Positions 1 through 10,629 of a DNA stretch of 64,000 nt are shown in pieces (position 1 is the stretch's first letter; each line of letters starts with the position of its first letter). The stretch lies in NCBI GenBank assembly GCA_030248135.1, contig JASANC010002213.1, positions 62,001 through 126,000 on the forward strand, given 5' to 3'. A model generated the notes under the pieces. That model was not told where the DNA came from. It saw nothing but the letters and a program-made list of their open reading frames with translations, and made no database searches. The position numbers and the translations under genes are program-made. Source of the stretch: Theristus sp. LFF4_11. Taxonomy: Eukaryota; Nematoda; Chromadorea; Monhysterida; Xyalidae.

Positions 1-10
1 ATAACTGCAG

Positions 11-1647
11 ATAAGCATCATCAGCATCATTGGTCTGTTGATGCACCAAGCGGCTGCTGCACCTGCAACTGTCAACTCTGGCGATTATCAGCAAACGGTG
101 ATTGACAACTGCACGGATAAGTTGGAGTGCATGAAGATGAGCATAAAAGCAGCATACGACTGTGTCACCGCCAAACTGTACGTGCTTTTCTTTGAAATAA
201 ATTGGTTACAGTAGTACAATGTTCTGCTTTGGTGTGTGTAACGGCACCACCAGTCTGCCAACCAATCCGAGCTGCTGTGTGTGATGCCCGGTGGACGACG
301 TTCGGGTTTTTTACTTTACTTTTTACTCAATTAAAACGACTTCACTTTTATTAAAACGACGACAAAAGACAATAAAAATAAACAGGAACAAAATGGCACT
401 AACGGCATATTCTTAATACATAAAATACGGCACTTTTATAAGTACTGGGAACGAATGAAAGAAAAATAGCTGAACAAAAGTTTAAGAAAACCGGTGAGCA
501 TCTAGGAAAAAAGTAGATGAGCGTTGGAAGTCAAGCGCTCTGTCATAGGCAGTTTACCGTAAACTATTGCTTTGTGTGAGAGTGCAGACACGACGACTAA
601 AGTAAGAAATTACAGTATATAGTTGGCGTTAAATTCCCGCAAAAAACCGTTTTAGAACCTGCACCTCACCGCGGTCGCTTGTAAACAAAACAATTCTAGA
701 CGAACAGATGAGCACGTTCAGAACAAGCGAAAAATGTGCCACTGTTAAGGGGAGAATGTGGACACTGTTGGAGGTGATGCACGAAAACTATGCAAGACCA
801 ATGTGAGTGCCTGAATAACAAGGAAAGATTGATTAACGAGCAGAAGGCAGGTCATGCGCATGAAACATGACTGGGGCTTTTATGAAATTGTCATGATCTT
901 GACTTTGTGTCGTTGTGAGCACACATGCTGATGTACATATTTTACGTGATGCACATGTCCGTACACATGTTCGTGCACTTATTAATGCAGATACACTAAC
1001 CGATGCATCGATTCAAATTCACTTCAATTTGCAGGAAGCACAAAAATGGCTGCATCTGCATTGTTTTCAGAAAATAAATCAGGTTGCCTATTCTGCTTAA
1101 CAGAAATTAAGTGCACATGTGCATGTGAATCGGTAAGTGCACGAACATATGCATCAACATGTGCATTATTTATGATTTAGTAATTTTAGGCGTGCAGTTT
1201 CTGTACAAAACTAATTCACTTTTGTAGTTGCGTTAACGAGACTTTGTCGCTGGCAGAACCTGAAAGACTCAACTGTATAGCGTATTTGCCTCCGAACGGC
1301 AAGCGCAACTGCATTGAAGCGTAAGTTCGAAGCTTTTATGTTCATCACCAACAAAAAAAATGAAAACGTCTTCGTACCATAAGACGATTCGTAATGTTGT
1401 ACATTGTTCAATATAATTGTTGCGTTTTTGCAGTAGGAAAGCATCCTGCAAAGCAACGGATCACCTGATGCCAATTCGTCCGTGCGTACAGCACATCGAA
1501 GACCAACTCACTCAGGGCACGAACGAGGACCAGCGTGTAGAGGAAGCTCATATGCGCATTCAGAATGCAATGGCGATCCACATCATAGGAGAAGCCTACA
1601 GAGAGGCTTGGATCAGTGCACAGAACGGTGCGCAAGATGAAACGTAA
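11..1647 (+). CDS. Secreted ten-cysteine protein, paralogue 1 (5' end outside window)
   Basis: Four predicted exons: 11-177, 656-802, 1228-1320, 1434-1647 (TAA). The first begins after a CAG acceptor in phase 0, and every later junction is phase 2 with GT-AG borders. The visible part codes 206 residues. It opens with a hydrophobic run (ISIISIIGLLMHQAAAAPA), consistent with the end of a signal peptide whose Met exon lies upstream. Ten cysteines match the two neighbouring genes: C..C..YDC in exon 1, TCT and KCATVK in exon 2, CVNE, LNC and NC in exon 3, SC and PC in exon 4. Exon 2 (147 nt) and exon 3 (93 nt) have exactly the lengths found in paralogue 2. I do not recognise the family; it resembles nematode secreted cysteine-rich multigene families such as DUF19/T20D4.11-like proteins only in style. 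An even number of Cys and a leader suggest an extracellular disulfide-bonded protein (inference). Confidence 0.72.
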
Positions 1648-1684
1648 TTGCACTGTGTTTGCTTTGTTAGTTGACATTTGTCAG

Positions 1685-3501
1685 GCCTCAAGTAACATTG
1701 TATTTTGTGTCATTTTTGTGTACATGCAAATGCAAAAAATAGATCTTAATGCAACTGATGTCTATGACGACTACTATGACGACTACTATGACGACGACTA
1801 TGACGAAGACTATGACGAAGACTATGACGAAGACTATGACGAAGACTATGACGACGACTATGACGACAATTATGACGACTATTACGATCCAACAGTTCGT
1901 CTGCTAACGACCCACGATGCGAATTCGAAGGATGAGGATGTTCAGACTTCGAGTATCAATTGCACGAAAACGTTGCAGTGTGCGAAGTTGATCATAAAAG
2001 CGGGACACGATTGCCTGACGAGCGCAGTGTACACGGCATTCAATGTTGCACAAATCCAGCTAGACATTGAACAACTGCAAAACTAAATTTCAGAAACTGC
2101 ACCGCACCGCGGGCGTTTTGGAACGTCAGTAAACAAGACGAACAGCTCAGCGCGTTCAGAGCACACAGCAGCTGCTCGGATGTCAAAGAGGGCGTTTGGG
2201 AGATGATGCTGATGGCAGTGGACGCGTTCACGAGGCCAATGTAAGCAAACACAATGAGCACAATGTCAGTGATGAATTGAAAACAAAGAAAGCATTTGCT
2301 TGGGTATCTGGGTGAATACCCTGGGTAAAAGTATCTGGGGTTTTTTACCCAGATACCCAATGATTGGCCGAAGAAGGTGTCCGAGTGGCATCGAAACGTT
2401 CCAAATTAATTGTAACATCAAACAACTAAGGTGAATCGCGTTGACAAACACAAACATTAGTGGGCTTGCGGGTGTCACAACATATGCAGGGTGATTCAAA
2501 AAACACAAGATAAGAATCGGCTCTAGTACTGTTTGTTTCGCATTCATTATACATAGGATAGACAAGTTCGTCTGAAATTTTAACTCAAAAAGTAAGAAAT
2601 TATAGGTGATGCTTGGTTAATACTTCAACCCAAATCATCTTCTAATGTCTGGCAGTGACTTCCAACAGACTATTCTTGTGATGCTTTATTGTTGGTTTCT
2701 GGTTGTTGTGATTGATGTGGGTTGATTTGTGAAGTGCGCATCTAATCTCCAGATAAATCTAGCCGGTCTAATGATGCATCTGGTTCACCTTCACAGTTGC
2801 GTCGACGAGCTTTCGACGCCTCCAGTGCCGGGAAAACTCAACTGCGCGGTGTATTTGACTGCGCACGCACGTCGCACCTGCGCTAAAGCGTAAGTGCAAC
2901 AGTTGTTGTGAACGGGAACGGAAATTACGAATCGCAATAAAATACTGCCGCACTGTTGTTTAGACAAAAAAATTCTTTCACGCTTCTTCTTTTTTTCATG
3001 GTTGTATGTTCGTAACTTTGCTGCAATTGACGTTTTATTACAACAACCAGTTTGAAGGCATGAATCAGAACACTGAATTTGCATACAGCTAAAAGCTTCG
3101 TGAGCTCTGCGCGGTGCGCAGATTTGACAGACAATCACAATATTCGCGCAATGTGAAACACACTACAGGGTGCGCGGAAACTATCGCGGATTATCCGTTT
3201 GGAAATCCGCTACAACTATGTGTCGTTCTATTGGTGCACATACATACGCACACGCTACATGTGTAAAAAAGTTCGTGCTGTTTTGTATTGCAGCAAGAAA
3301 GAACACTGCCACATCGGAGCTCTGTTGAACGAGCAGTTTTTGCTGTGCGCGGCGCACATCGAGGAGCAACGCAATACGGTGGAGGACTTGGGCGAGCGTG
3401 TTGAAACTGTCGACAGCATCGAGAAAATCCTGGGGCGCATGGTTTTCAAGCCGACAGTGCACGGTCATCAGGAAAAGGCAGGAAAAAGCACGCAAAAATA
3501 G
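1685..3501 (+). CDS. Secreted ten-cysteine protein, paralogue 2, with Tyr-Asp repeat
   Basis: Exons 1685-2028, 2094-2240, 2797-2889 and 3294-3501 (TAG) give 263 residues with intron phases 0/2/2/2 as in paralogue 1. Exon 1 starts after TTTGTCAG and encodes a hydrophobic segment (NIVFCVIFVYM), then a long Tyr/Asp/Glu repeat, then the conserved C..C..HDC block. Exon 2 carries NCTAPRA and SCSDVK, exon 3 CVDE, LNC and TC, exon 4 HC and LCAAHIEE. The start codon is unresolved: only 37 bp separate the stop of paralogue 1 from this exon. Either a Met at 1637 overlaps that stop, or paralogues 1 and 2 are one transcript. A donor at 1643 and an acceptor at 1692 would join them in frame. Function unknown; an extracellular location is inferred. 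Confidence 0.7.
1763..1888 (+). repeat. In-frame tandem repeat coding Tyr-Asp/Glu
   Basis: Units close to TATGACGANGAC repeat about ten times and keep one reading frame. They encode alternating Tyr and acidic residues inside exon 1 of the second cysteine-rich paralogue. Neighbouring paralogues have no such block. Confidence 0.9.
2294..2361. repeat. Short hairpin-forming inverted repeat
   Basis: TTGGGTATCTGGGT near 2297 returns inverted as ACCCAGATACCCAA near 2348-2361, with a G-rich loop. It lies in intron 2 of cysteine-rich paralogue 2. It could be a tiny MITE remnant; no target duplication is evident. Confidence 0.6.
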
Positions 3502-3629
3502 GCAAAGCTATTCCCAAGCTACATATTCCAAACTTGCGCCTTCAAGCTCAGGCAATTCCCAGGCCATTTTTCGATTTTGAAAGAAAACTATGTGCCGAGC
3601 ATGCATGCTGCACCAACAATTGTTTTTAG

Positions 3630-3940
3630 GGTACGGTATGGCCGAATACATAAGCAGTCCTTGTATTCTCCCACAAGGCCGGATTAGTCGCAGACTAGGA
3701 GTTGTCTTTTTCAAGAATCCCAAGATACGGTGATTCCCAATCGTGTGTGCAAGAGAGAAAGAATGAGCAGAATATGTAGCACAAAGAATAAATTAGTTTA
3801 AAAAACCACGTCAAATTTGACACACAATTGGGTATCTCAATGGCTTTTTTCTTTCATTCAAATTTCTCGCCTCCTTGCACCATGTTTACCTTGAAAAAAG
3901 CTGCCATGCTTACTCGGCCATTCCGTACGTTTGCGCTGCG
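3630..3940 (+). repeat. Left arm of long inverted repeat around paralogue 3
   Basis: Read 5'-3' this stretch matches, inverted, most of 4705-5165. Shared blocks include GTATGGCCGAATA, AGTCGCAGA, ATCGTGTGTGCAAG, TTTCTTTCATTCAAATTT and AAAAAAGCTGCCATG followed by TTACTCGGCCATTCCGTA. Divergence is moderate, so the arms are not a recent duplication. Confidence 0.8.
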
Positions 3941-4079
3941 GAAAACCAATTCGACAGATGATGTGCTCAATTTCGTCTGTTTCACGATTCCTGTGACTCG
4001 AATCATTGGAAATATTTTTTCTGCGTGTCTGCATTTTCAACATGAACATGCAGTCAGAGATTTTTCTTTTCAAATCCAG

Positions 4080-6668
4080 TTCATCAACCAGCTCTTTTTG
4101 GGCATGATTGGTCTGTCGACGGCTGATGATGCAGGTGCGACGAACCTCGATTCAAAATGCTTGCAGTGCGCAAAGTCGATGGCCGAAGTGACGTACGACT
4201 GCTTAACTGCCCAAGTGTACGGTTTTGATTGGATTTTATCCTCTACCATACGAAACTTTTAATCTACCGTTGAAAGACGCTGGCTAGTTTTGCGGCAATT
4301 AACTCCAACCAAAAAGTCATTAACGACATAATTATTTAAGAACATGTACCTCATCGCGAGCGATTTGGAGCAGAGTTGAACGGGATCAACAAAAGAGCAG
4401 GTTGCGAGCAAATGTCAATTGTAGGAATGTTAAGGAGAACGTGTGGACGATTTTGTGGGCGGGTGTTTTCGATATCTACGCAAAACCAATGTGAGTGCAT
4501 TTCAACGAGAAAAAAATAAAACAAAGCTTTGATTTGGAAAAAAGTCTATAAATCTAAGAAGTCTCAAGCCCGTCAAAGCCTAAGCCTAAGCCTAAGCCTA
4601 AGCCTAAGCCTAAGAGTAAGCGTAAGCCTAAGCTAAGCCTAAGCCTAAGCCTAAGAGTAAGCGTAAGCCTAAGCCTAAGCCTAAGCCTAAGCCTAAGAGT
4701 AAGCGTAAGCCTAAACATACGGAATGGCCGAGTAAACATGGCAGCTTTTTTCAAAATGTATGGAGCGTGTCAAATTTGAATGAAAGAAAAAGACGTTCAG
4801 AAACCCAACCGCGAGTCAAATTTGATGTGTTTTTTAATTACAATCTATCCCGCTAATATATGAAACTAGCTGATTGGTTGGTCATAGCAACACCCAGCGC
4901 TGATTGGTTAATCATGAGCAGTTCTCAGCCCTGTTTGGTTGGTCATCACGTCATGTTCGCGTCATGATGCATATCTTTTCCAGTTGAACTGTAATTGATT
5001 CTTCGTGATATTAGATACCCTACGTTCCTTCTTTTTCTTCCTTGCACACACGATTCAGAACAATCTTGGAATTCTTAAAAAAGAAAACTCATAATCTGCG
5101 ACTGATCCCGCTTTACAGACAAGCACTGCCTCATTTATTCGGCCATACTGTATGTTCACATACAGGAAGCAAAAAAGATCGCACCCAAGAAGGGTTAAAA
5201 TAACACCTGAGCATCAGCGCGCTTCAGCGCGCGCGAATGCATTGTAAGCCTGAAGCCTGAGCCTGAGGTGGAGCCTGAGGTTGAGCCTGAGGCTGAGCCT
5301 AAGCCTGAGCCTGAACCTGAACCTGAACCTGAACCTGGGCCTGAGGACTCATTCATGCAGTCGTGCGCACAGAAGTGCGCTGAATCGAAGGCGTCAGTTT
5401 TTAAAAGCATGTGAACCTGCACTGTTTTTTTGCTTCATGAATGTGAAGCGAAGGGACGCCGCATGAACTAAAACCCTTCGGTTATACCTGACGTATGCGC
5501 ATACGGCACGGCACGGCCCGTCACGTCACGTCGATTTAGGCCCCGTGTTATTGCATACTACCGTTCATACCTGACGTACGTCGACGTACGTCTTCATACG
5601 TCAGGTGTAAACGAGCCTTAATGCTGGCGCTTAAGCCCACGCCTTAGTCAAAGTCAAAGCCAAACCGATCATTCCTGCTGAAGCTGCCGCCCTGCGTTTC
5701 AATGTGATCATGCATGATCGTACTCTAAAATCTAAAACGTGAAGCGCGCTGAAATGAATTAAAGTTGCGCAGTTTTTTTACTTCATGTGTGAAGCGTGAA
5801 GTGTGAAGCGAAGTGGAGTAACGCTGGCGCTTCATGCTCCATTGAGTCACTAACTACTAATAATCTTTTATTTATGCACAAAGCAGTTGTGTCGAAGAAA
5901 TTTTGGCAGTACCAGTTACTGAACCACTCAACTGTACAGCGCCGAACGAAGCGATTGACGTGTGCCGTGGAAGGTAAGATCAATGATTCCTTTGACGAGA
6001 TTTTTAACGTCTTCTTTAACGGCTTGTCGCACGCTTAAAAAACATGCAAAAATACCAACATTGATGCCGTCCCAAAATTTGTGCTGAAATGCTAATGGCT
6101 TTAAAAAAGTTTAAAAAAGATGGCTCAAAAACCTAAGCGGTGCATGCACACTGCGTGTGTCATCAGGCGACGTGAACTCAGTGGCAATTCGCGGAATTGC
6201 CTGTGCCGCGACCGACCAGTGATGCACGGCGATGCAGTAATTGTGCGGGATCACGGGGGGGGGGGGGGCAATGCGGCTATTGACTCCGCAAACCGCAAAC
6301 CAGGAGCTTCTCAAATCTGTGCGGCGCAACGTTTGACTTTTTCTGCAATTTTATGGCACGTAGGTTTTGGCATGGCACGCATTTCTGGCAAAGCATTAGC
6401 ATACGCATTTTTGGAATGTGTTTTGAAATGTATTTTGGCATTTTTTGAGTGTGCGTTTATATGCCGTGACGTGATGGTCACGTTTTGTTGCTGATGCGGG
6501 TGGTTTTCACATTGTAGCGAACTGGAGGGCTGCAATGAGAGATTGACAAACAAAGAATCGCTGCAACATTGCTCAACGTACATCGTTGAGCAATTCGTTC
6601 GGATGGATCGTCGGTTCATGGCAGCCATTGAGCATGTTTCAAAAATAATCAACATCAATCACTCCTGA
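4080..6668 (+). CDS. Secreted ten-cysteine protein, paralogue 3
   Basis: Exons 4080-4216, 4341-4490, 5887-5973 and 6518-6668 (TGA) code 174 visible residues, again in phases 0/2/2/2. The conserved positions are present: KC..QC..YDC in exon 1, TCTSSRA and NCRNVK in exon 2, CVEE, LNC and VC in exon 3, GC and HC in exon 4. A hydrophobic start (FINQLFLGMIGL) fits the end of a signal peptide; the Met exon was not found between 3502 and 4079. Introns are much longer than in the other copies because repeats sit in them, including a TTAGGC-type array. Exons 1 and 2 lie between the arms of a long inverted repeat. The gene may be intact, but its flanks are rearranged and its expression is uncertain. 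Spacing of the first two cysteines differs from the other copies. Confidence 0.68.
4576..4716 (-). repeat. Interstitial telomere-type array (TTAGGC)n
   Basis: The + strand reads (AGCCTA)n, that is (TTAGGC)n on the - strand, the standard nematode telomere hexamer. Blocks of perfect units alternate with AGAGTAAGCGTA variants, giving a higher-order pattern. It lies in intron 2 of cysteine-rich paralogue 3, at the inner edge of the inverted repeat. Confidence 0.9.
4705..5165 (-). repeat. Right arm of long inverted repeat around paralogue 3
   Basis: This is the inverted partner of 3630-3940. It carries about 170 extra bases (about 4855-5025) containing a CTGATTGGTTGGTCAT-type sequence that recurs in MITEs elsewhere in the window, so the arm was probably interrupted by a later insertion. 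Confidence 0.8.
5243..5345. repeat. Degenerate hexamer array (GCCTGA)n
   Basis: Six-base periodicity built on GCCTGA, with AGCCTAAG and ACCTGA variants, runs for about 100 bp. It resembles a decayed or sequence-shifted telomere-like array. It also lies in intron 2 of paralogue 3. Confidence 0.75.
5470..5625. mobile_element. MITE-like fragment with ACGTAC palindromes
   Basis: The fragment holds TACCTGACGTATGCG, TACCGTTCATACCTGACG and TACGTCAGGTGTAAACGAGCC. These resemble the inverted element at 7677-7888, including the TATTGCATACTACCGTTCAT core. The ends are diverged and no target duplication was found. Confidence 0.5.
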
Positions 6669-6879
6669 TGATGCGACAATGGACGAGGAAGAGGCAGAAG
6701 CTGTGATTGATATTGAAGAAGAAAATAAGAGGCGGCAATTGCAGGTGCCAAAGAATGGTAGTGTTATGCATTGTGCTTGTTTTTGTTAGATCGGGTATTG
6801 TTGTGATTGTGATTATTGGCTTTACACAGAGTTTGTTGTATGCCCCAACAAGAATTAACCCATATGGCCCCGAATGTTA

Positions 6880-7140
6880 CCGTTAAGTCTGCATATAAGG
6901 TCTCCTTATATAAATTTGAAAATCAAAAATTTCTGAAAAAAGTGGAATTTTGTGTGACAGCCTTATAAGTGGGAGGAGGTCTTATAAAGCAAATATTAGG
7001 AATTCCGGGCCTTATAAACGGGGTAGGATTTCGACCAAGTCAAAATTTTGAATTTTTTGGTTTCCCGCCGTGTGACATTCCGCCCACTTTTGGGTGGGGG
7101 TCTCATAAGTGGGAGGAACCTTATATGCAAGACTTTACGG
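6880..7140. mobile_element. TA-duplicating MITE, TIR CCGTWAAGTC
   Basis: The left end CCGTTAAGTCTGCATATAAG and the inverted right end CCGTAAAGTCTTGCATATAA match over about 22 bp. Each end is flanked by TA (6878-6879 and 7141-7142), as for Tc1/mariner-type insertion. The interior repeats CTTATAA and TCATAAGTGGGAGGA motifs. It lies downstream of paralogue 3 and before the MSP gene. Confidence 0.75.
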
Positions 7141-7356
7141 TATACACTGTATATGCGACCAAAAACAACTTCTGCCGGTTGATTTTATCAAGCCAATGTT
7201 ACTCTCGATATACGACAGTAAGTGTAACCATGAATCCGGTTTCACCAAATGCAGTTCCAAGAAAAAGAAAAATGAGTAGTGATGATGAAGACAATAATGA
7301 TCAATATGCGGGCGGTGAAGAAACGCGGAAGCGAGAGAGAGCGAGAGCGAGACAGA

Positions 7357-8192
7357 TCACGCCGCGCTGAGCGCCACGGTCACTTCCGGAAACGAGCCAC
7401 CGGTCGGCAGGACCTCCTGTGGCGAGCCGGCCTCGCCGCTCGACACGTACTGCACGACCACTTTGTCGTCCTTCGGCGGGCCGGGCAGTCGCGTCACCTG
7501 GGTGTGCATGAGAAACCGTTGCGCGTTCGCTAGATGGAACACCAGACAACATCGTGACATGCAGGTTATAATAATAATGAAAGGCGCGGTGTACCACGGA
7601 TCCGGCACCGATCAACCCAGATTCGAGAATGACCGCAAGCCGCATGCGGCCGTGTTTCTTTGCGGTCGCCGGTTTAAAGGCCCGTTCATACTGACGTATG
7701 GTGACGTACGTTGACGCACGTCAAAGGCACGTCTCCATGAACGGTAATATGCAATAACACACGACCTAGCGTGTCGTGCCGTGCCGCACATGCATACGTC
7801 TGTATGAACGGCAGCATGCAATAGCACGGGACCTAAAGTAACGTGACGTGCCGTGCCGTAAACGCAGACGTCAGTATGAACGGGCCTTCAGGGATATGGT
7901 CGTGTTCCGCGGTACATCCGCGGTCCGTGTGAAACCGGAAACCGTGTGACCGTGCAACAGTTGCCTCACAAGGTGCGCGGTTTCAAGCGGAGGTGCGGTG
8001 TGGTACCTCGATTTGTATGGCCTGCTGTGCGTCGACGAACGCGTAGACGGGCTGTATGCGATAGAGCGAGTTGTCGGTGCATTTCACCTTGATCGCCAGC
8101 TTCTCCTCGGTCACGTTCACGCACTGCAGCGTCGTCGTGCCTCCGTCGGCGGCCACTTGCGCTGCTGCTGGTTCAACGACGATGCCCGACAT
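7357..8192 (-). CDS. MSP-domain protein of the sperm-specific SSP type
   Basis: Two exons, 8007-8192 (ATG) and 7357-7497 (TGA), join in phase 0 to give 108 residues, the usual size of the single-domain SSP group. The fold signature is clear: a hydrophobic strand then KLAIKVKCTD, LYRIQPVYAFV, then TRLPGPPKDDKVVVQY after the splice. These proteins share the immunoglobulin-like MSP domain of nematode sperm. MSP itself builds the sperm cytoskeleton; SSP proteins are sperm-enriched with less defined roles (family knowledge). The donor is GTACCA and the acceptor CACACCCAG. The single intron holds a complete MITE (7677-7888). An alternative is a short cytoplasmic MSP/VAP-like protein, but no transmembrane tail or coiled coil is present. 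Confidence 0.9.
7677..7888. mobile_element. MITE in the MSP-gene intron, TIR AAGGCCCGTTCATACTGACG
   Basis: The left end AAGGCCCGTTCATACTGACG is mirrored by CGTCAGTATGAACGGGCCTT on the right. The middle contains two further copies of the TGAACGGTA/ATGCAATA...CACG core. The flanking TA/TTA duplication is imperfect. Confidence 0.8.
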
Positions 8193-10160
8193 GATTCGTG
8201 TTTCTTAGGATGAATGATGATGCTTCAATTCGGGGGGTGTAAAGGTGTGGATTGGTGAGTTCAACCAGTTGTGGTGGAGTGTGAGACCTTGTGTGGAAGT
8301 GAGGAATACCGTGCCGTTTCGGCCGGCTTTTATGTCATCGCTCGCGTTAATTGTCGCGCTTAATTGCCGTAATATAGTACTGTTTTTTTGTGGAACAGTT
8401 GTTTTTGAAGATCAATTAAACGTGAGATTGCAAGCTAATTAGTCGTTTTATGAATTTGACTAGCGCTATTAGGCGAAACTCGCGTCGTCGACAGAGGTAA
8501 ACTAGCCTTGATTACTGGTTTTTCGCAGCCAATTAGCACAGATGATTTCAAGTTTGTTTTTTTCATTTCCCAGACTGTGCACAGCTAGGAAAGTGAAAAC
8601 CATGCACTTTTGTCCAACGAACAGCCTCCATGTTCTTCGTAAAATTTATCAGCATTCACTGTTTAGAAGTATGGGGCGAATATTTTTGGAGAATTCAAAA
8701 GTTCTAGACATCCACTTTTCATCATTCAACATGTTCATTTGAGTTTTATTCATAGATATTTCGAGGTCTCACGCACAAATTATACCGACACAGACACAAC
8801 GACATTTTAGCATGCTGACCAGAGCTAAAAACGGAAAAAACAAAGCAGACAACAAAAAATAGTTGTGAAATATAAATTTAAAATTCTGTGTAAAAATGCG
8901 AACAAACATCAACACCGGATATGAGGTCAGTTTTCTTAAATCATTTTTTTACTTCGGACAAGCTTCGTACTGTATTACAGTATCTACCGTAACGCGTTTC
9001 GACACGATCTTTTTAATTCGAGAAATTTATATCTAAATCGTTCGAAAAAAATCCGGTTTTATTTTTGTCTAATCAATTCTACAAAGATTTCAATAAAAAC
9101 TATCTTGGTACGAACTGCGTGATCCTGACATGCAATAGCATATCGCGATTTGGCTTGCCCGAAGTTGTAACACCGATTCAAAAAAGAAAACCATATTTCA
9201 ATATGGATACCATATTTAAGAAAAACTATTTTTTATGTTAATAAAAGAAAGATGGAAGCCCTGAAGAGTAAATTTGTGTGAGAGAGAGATGGAAAAAAAC
9301 AAATATAATTTAACAGAACAATCTACAAAATCTAAAACACAAGTTCAGAAAAAAAACATCAAAAACAAATTGTGAAAGATAAATCTGAAAACACTGGTAT
9401 GAATGAATGACAAAACAAGACAGCAAACTATCGAATAATACATATTCTCTGCAAAAACAAAATGAAACTGTAACCGTATGATTTCATACCGAAGAATAAT
9501 GGAGCAAAACACGGTGAATTAGCTCAACACAGGTCTGACGCGAATACTGCAAATGAAAACCTCTGGGCAGTTCTTCGGAAACAGTAACATGTACTTCAGA
9601 AAACCCACTTTCTCTGCTAGCAGTTAATTGGTCGCATTTGAATGTGGCACGGTCTGGGTGGCCCCTGTCGATCGTTGTGTTTGTCAGCGCATGATAAAAA
9701 AAGCATTTTCCATGCCTGCCACAGCCAGGCACATAGCCTAGAAAATAATCATATCAATCAGATCCAGCCAACCAGTGCGCCCGATTCAAATGGCACAGCC
9801 AATCAGTGCATGTTTTCGCCCAACGAACTTACTGCAGCAAAAGCAAAGCACGAGGTTTCACGCCAGCAAAAGTGCCGTAATACTGGAGAATAGAAAAAGT
9901 GCTCGTCTGAAGACATGTTCATTCCATCAGCGTCGCACAGTCACTAACTCAACACATAGACACACACACACACACTTGTTTGTCAGTGTGTTTGTTTGTT
10001 TCTGCACAGTGAACGTCCGTCGACAAGAACTCATCATCAGTCCCAGTCTGAAGATGTGCAGTGTGTTACACAGAAACGTTACACTGGCACAAACACACGT
10101 TGGGTCATCCACAAGTCACAACACGCGCGCGTGCCATCAAATGGAGCACGATGTCACATA
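8193..10160. other. No gene seen
   Basis: AT-rich sequence upstream of the MSP gene. The first few hundred bases presumably hold its promoter and 5' UTR. No convincing coding exon or long repeat was found; open frames here are short and lack splice or family support. Confidence 0.5.
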
Positions 10161-10343
10161 CAGTCGAACTCTGAATTATAGGGAATCCGTTGATTGGTTG
10201 GTGATCGCGTGATGCATGCTTTCTATGCAGGCATTGCTGTGGGGGTGCGGACTTACTCCGCCGGAGTACGCCTGCACAGAAAGCATGCATCACGTGGTGA
10301 CCACCAACCAATCAGTTGATTCCTATAATTTAGAGTTCCACTG
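10161..10343. mobile_element. TA-duplicating MITE, TIR CAGTCGAACTCT
   Basis: The ends CAGTCGAACTCTGAATTATA and, inverted, CAGTGGAACTCTAAATTATA are flanked by TA at 10159-10160 and 10344-10345. The TIR and TA duplication fit a Tc1/mariner (pogo-like) non-autonomous element. The inner halves are also palindromic (GATTGGTTGGTGA, GCATGCTTTCT). It lies downstream of the jun gene. Confidence 0.85.
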
Positions 10344-10442
10344 TATGTTACAGCGTATGACGGCAGTGCTTTATGCCATGGAAGCAACACCACGACCAAT
10401 GTGCCTGTGCGTTTGTCTGCGACTGTGCGCAACTGAGCGTTA

Positions 10443-10539
10443 AGGGGCATTCATGAAGCAGTATTTAGTGACTGCGTAGCTACATTGTATGTTTTAACAC
10501 AGCTACGCGTCACTAAACACTGCTTCATGAATGCCGCCT
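10443..10539. mobile_element. Short palindromic MITE (GGGGCATTCATGAAGC family)
   Basis: AGGGGCATTCATGAAGCAGT opens and CTGCTTCATGAATGCCGCCT closes a 97-bp near-perfect hairpin, flanked by TA on both sides. It is the best copy of a family with at least five other members in this window. It lies about 90 bp past the jun stop codon. Confidence 0.88.
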
Positions 10540-10629
10540 TAACTCTGTTGGACACTCGCTCGTGCGCAGCAGTCTTCCGACCAGCCGTTCACCATAACAC
10601 CAGCGCCAACCACCACCTATGTGCCGCTA

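Noticed and set aside
4554..4754. Leu/Arg repeat protein over the hexamer array
   Set aside because: It is the translation of the telomere-type repeat in an intron.
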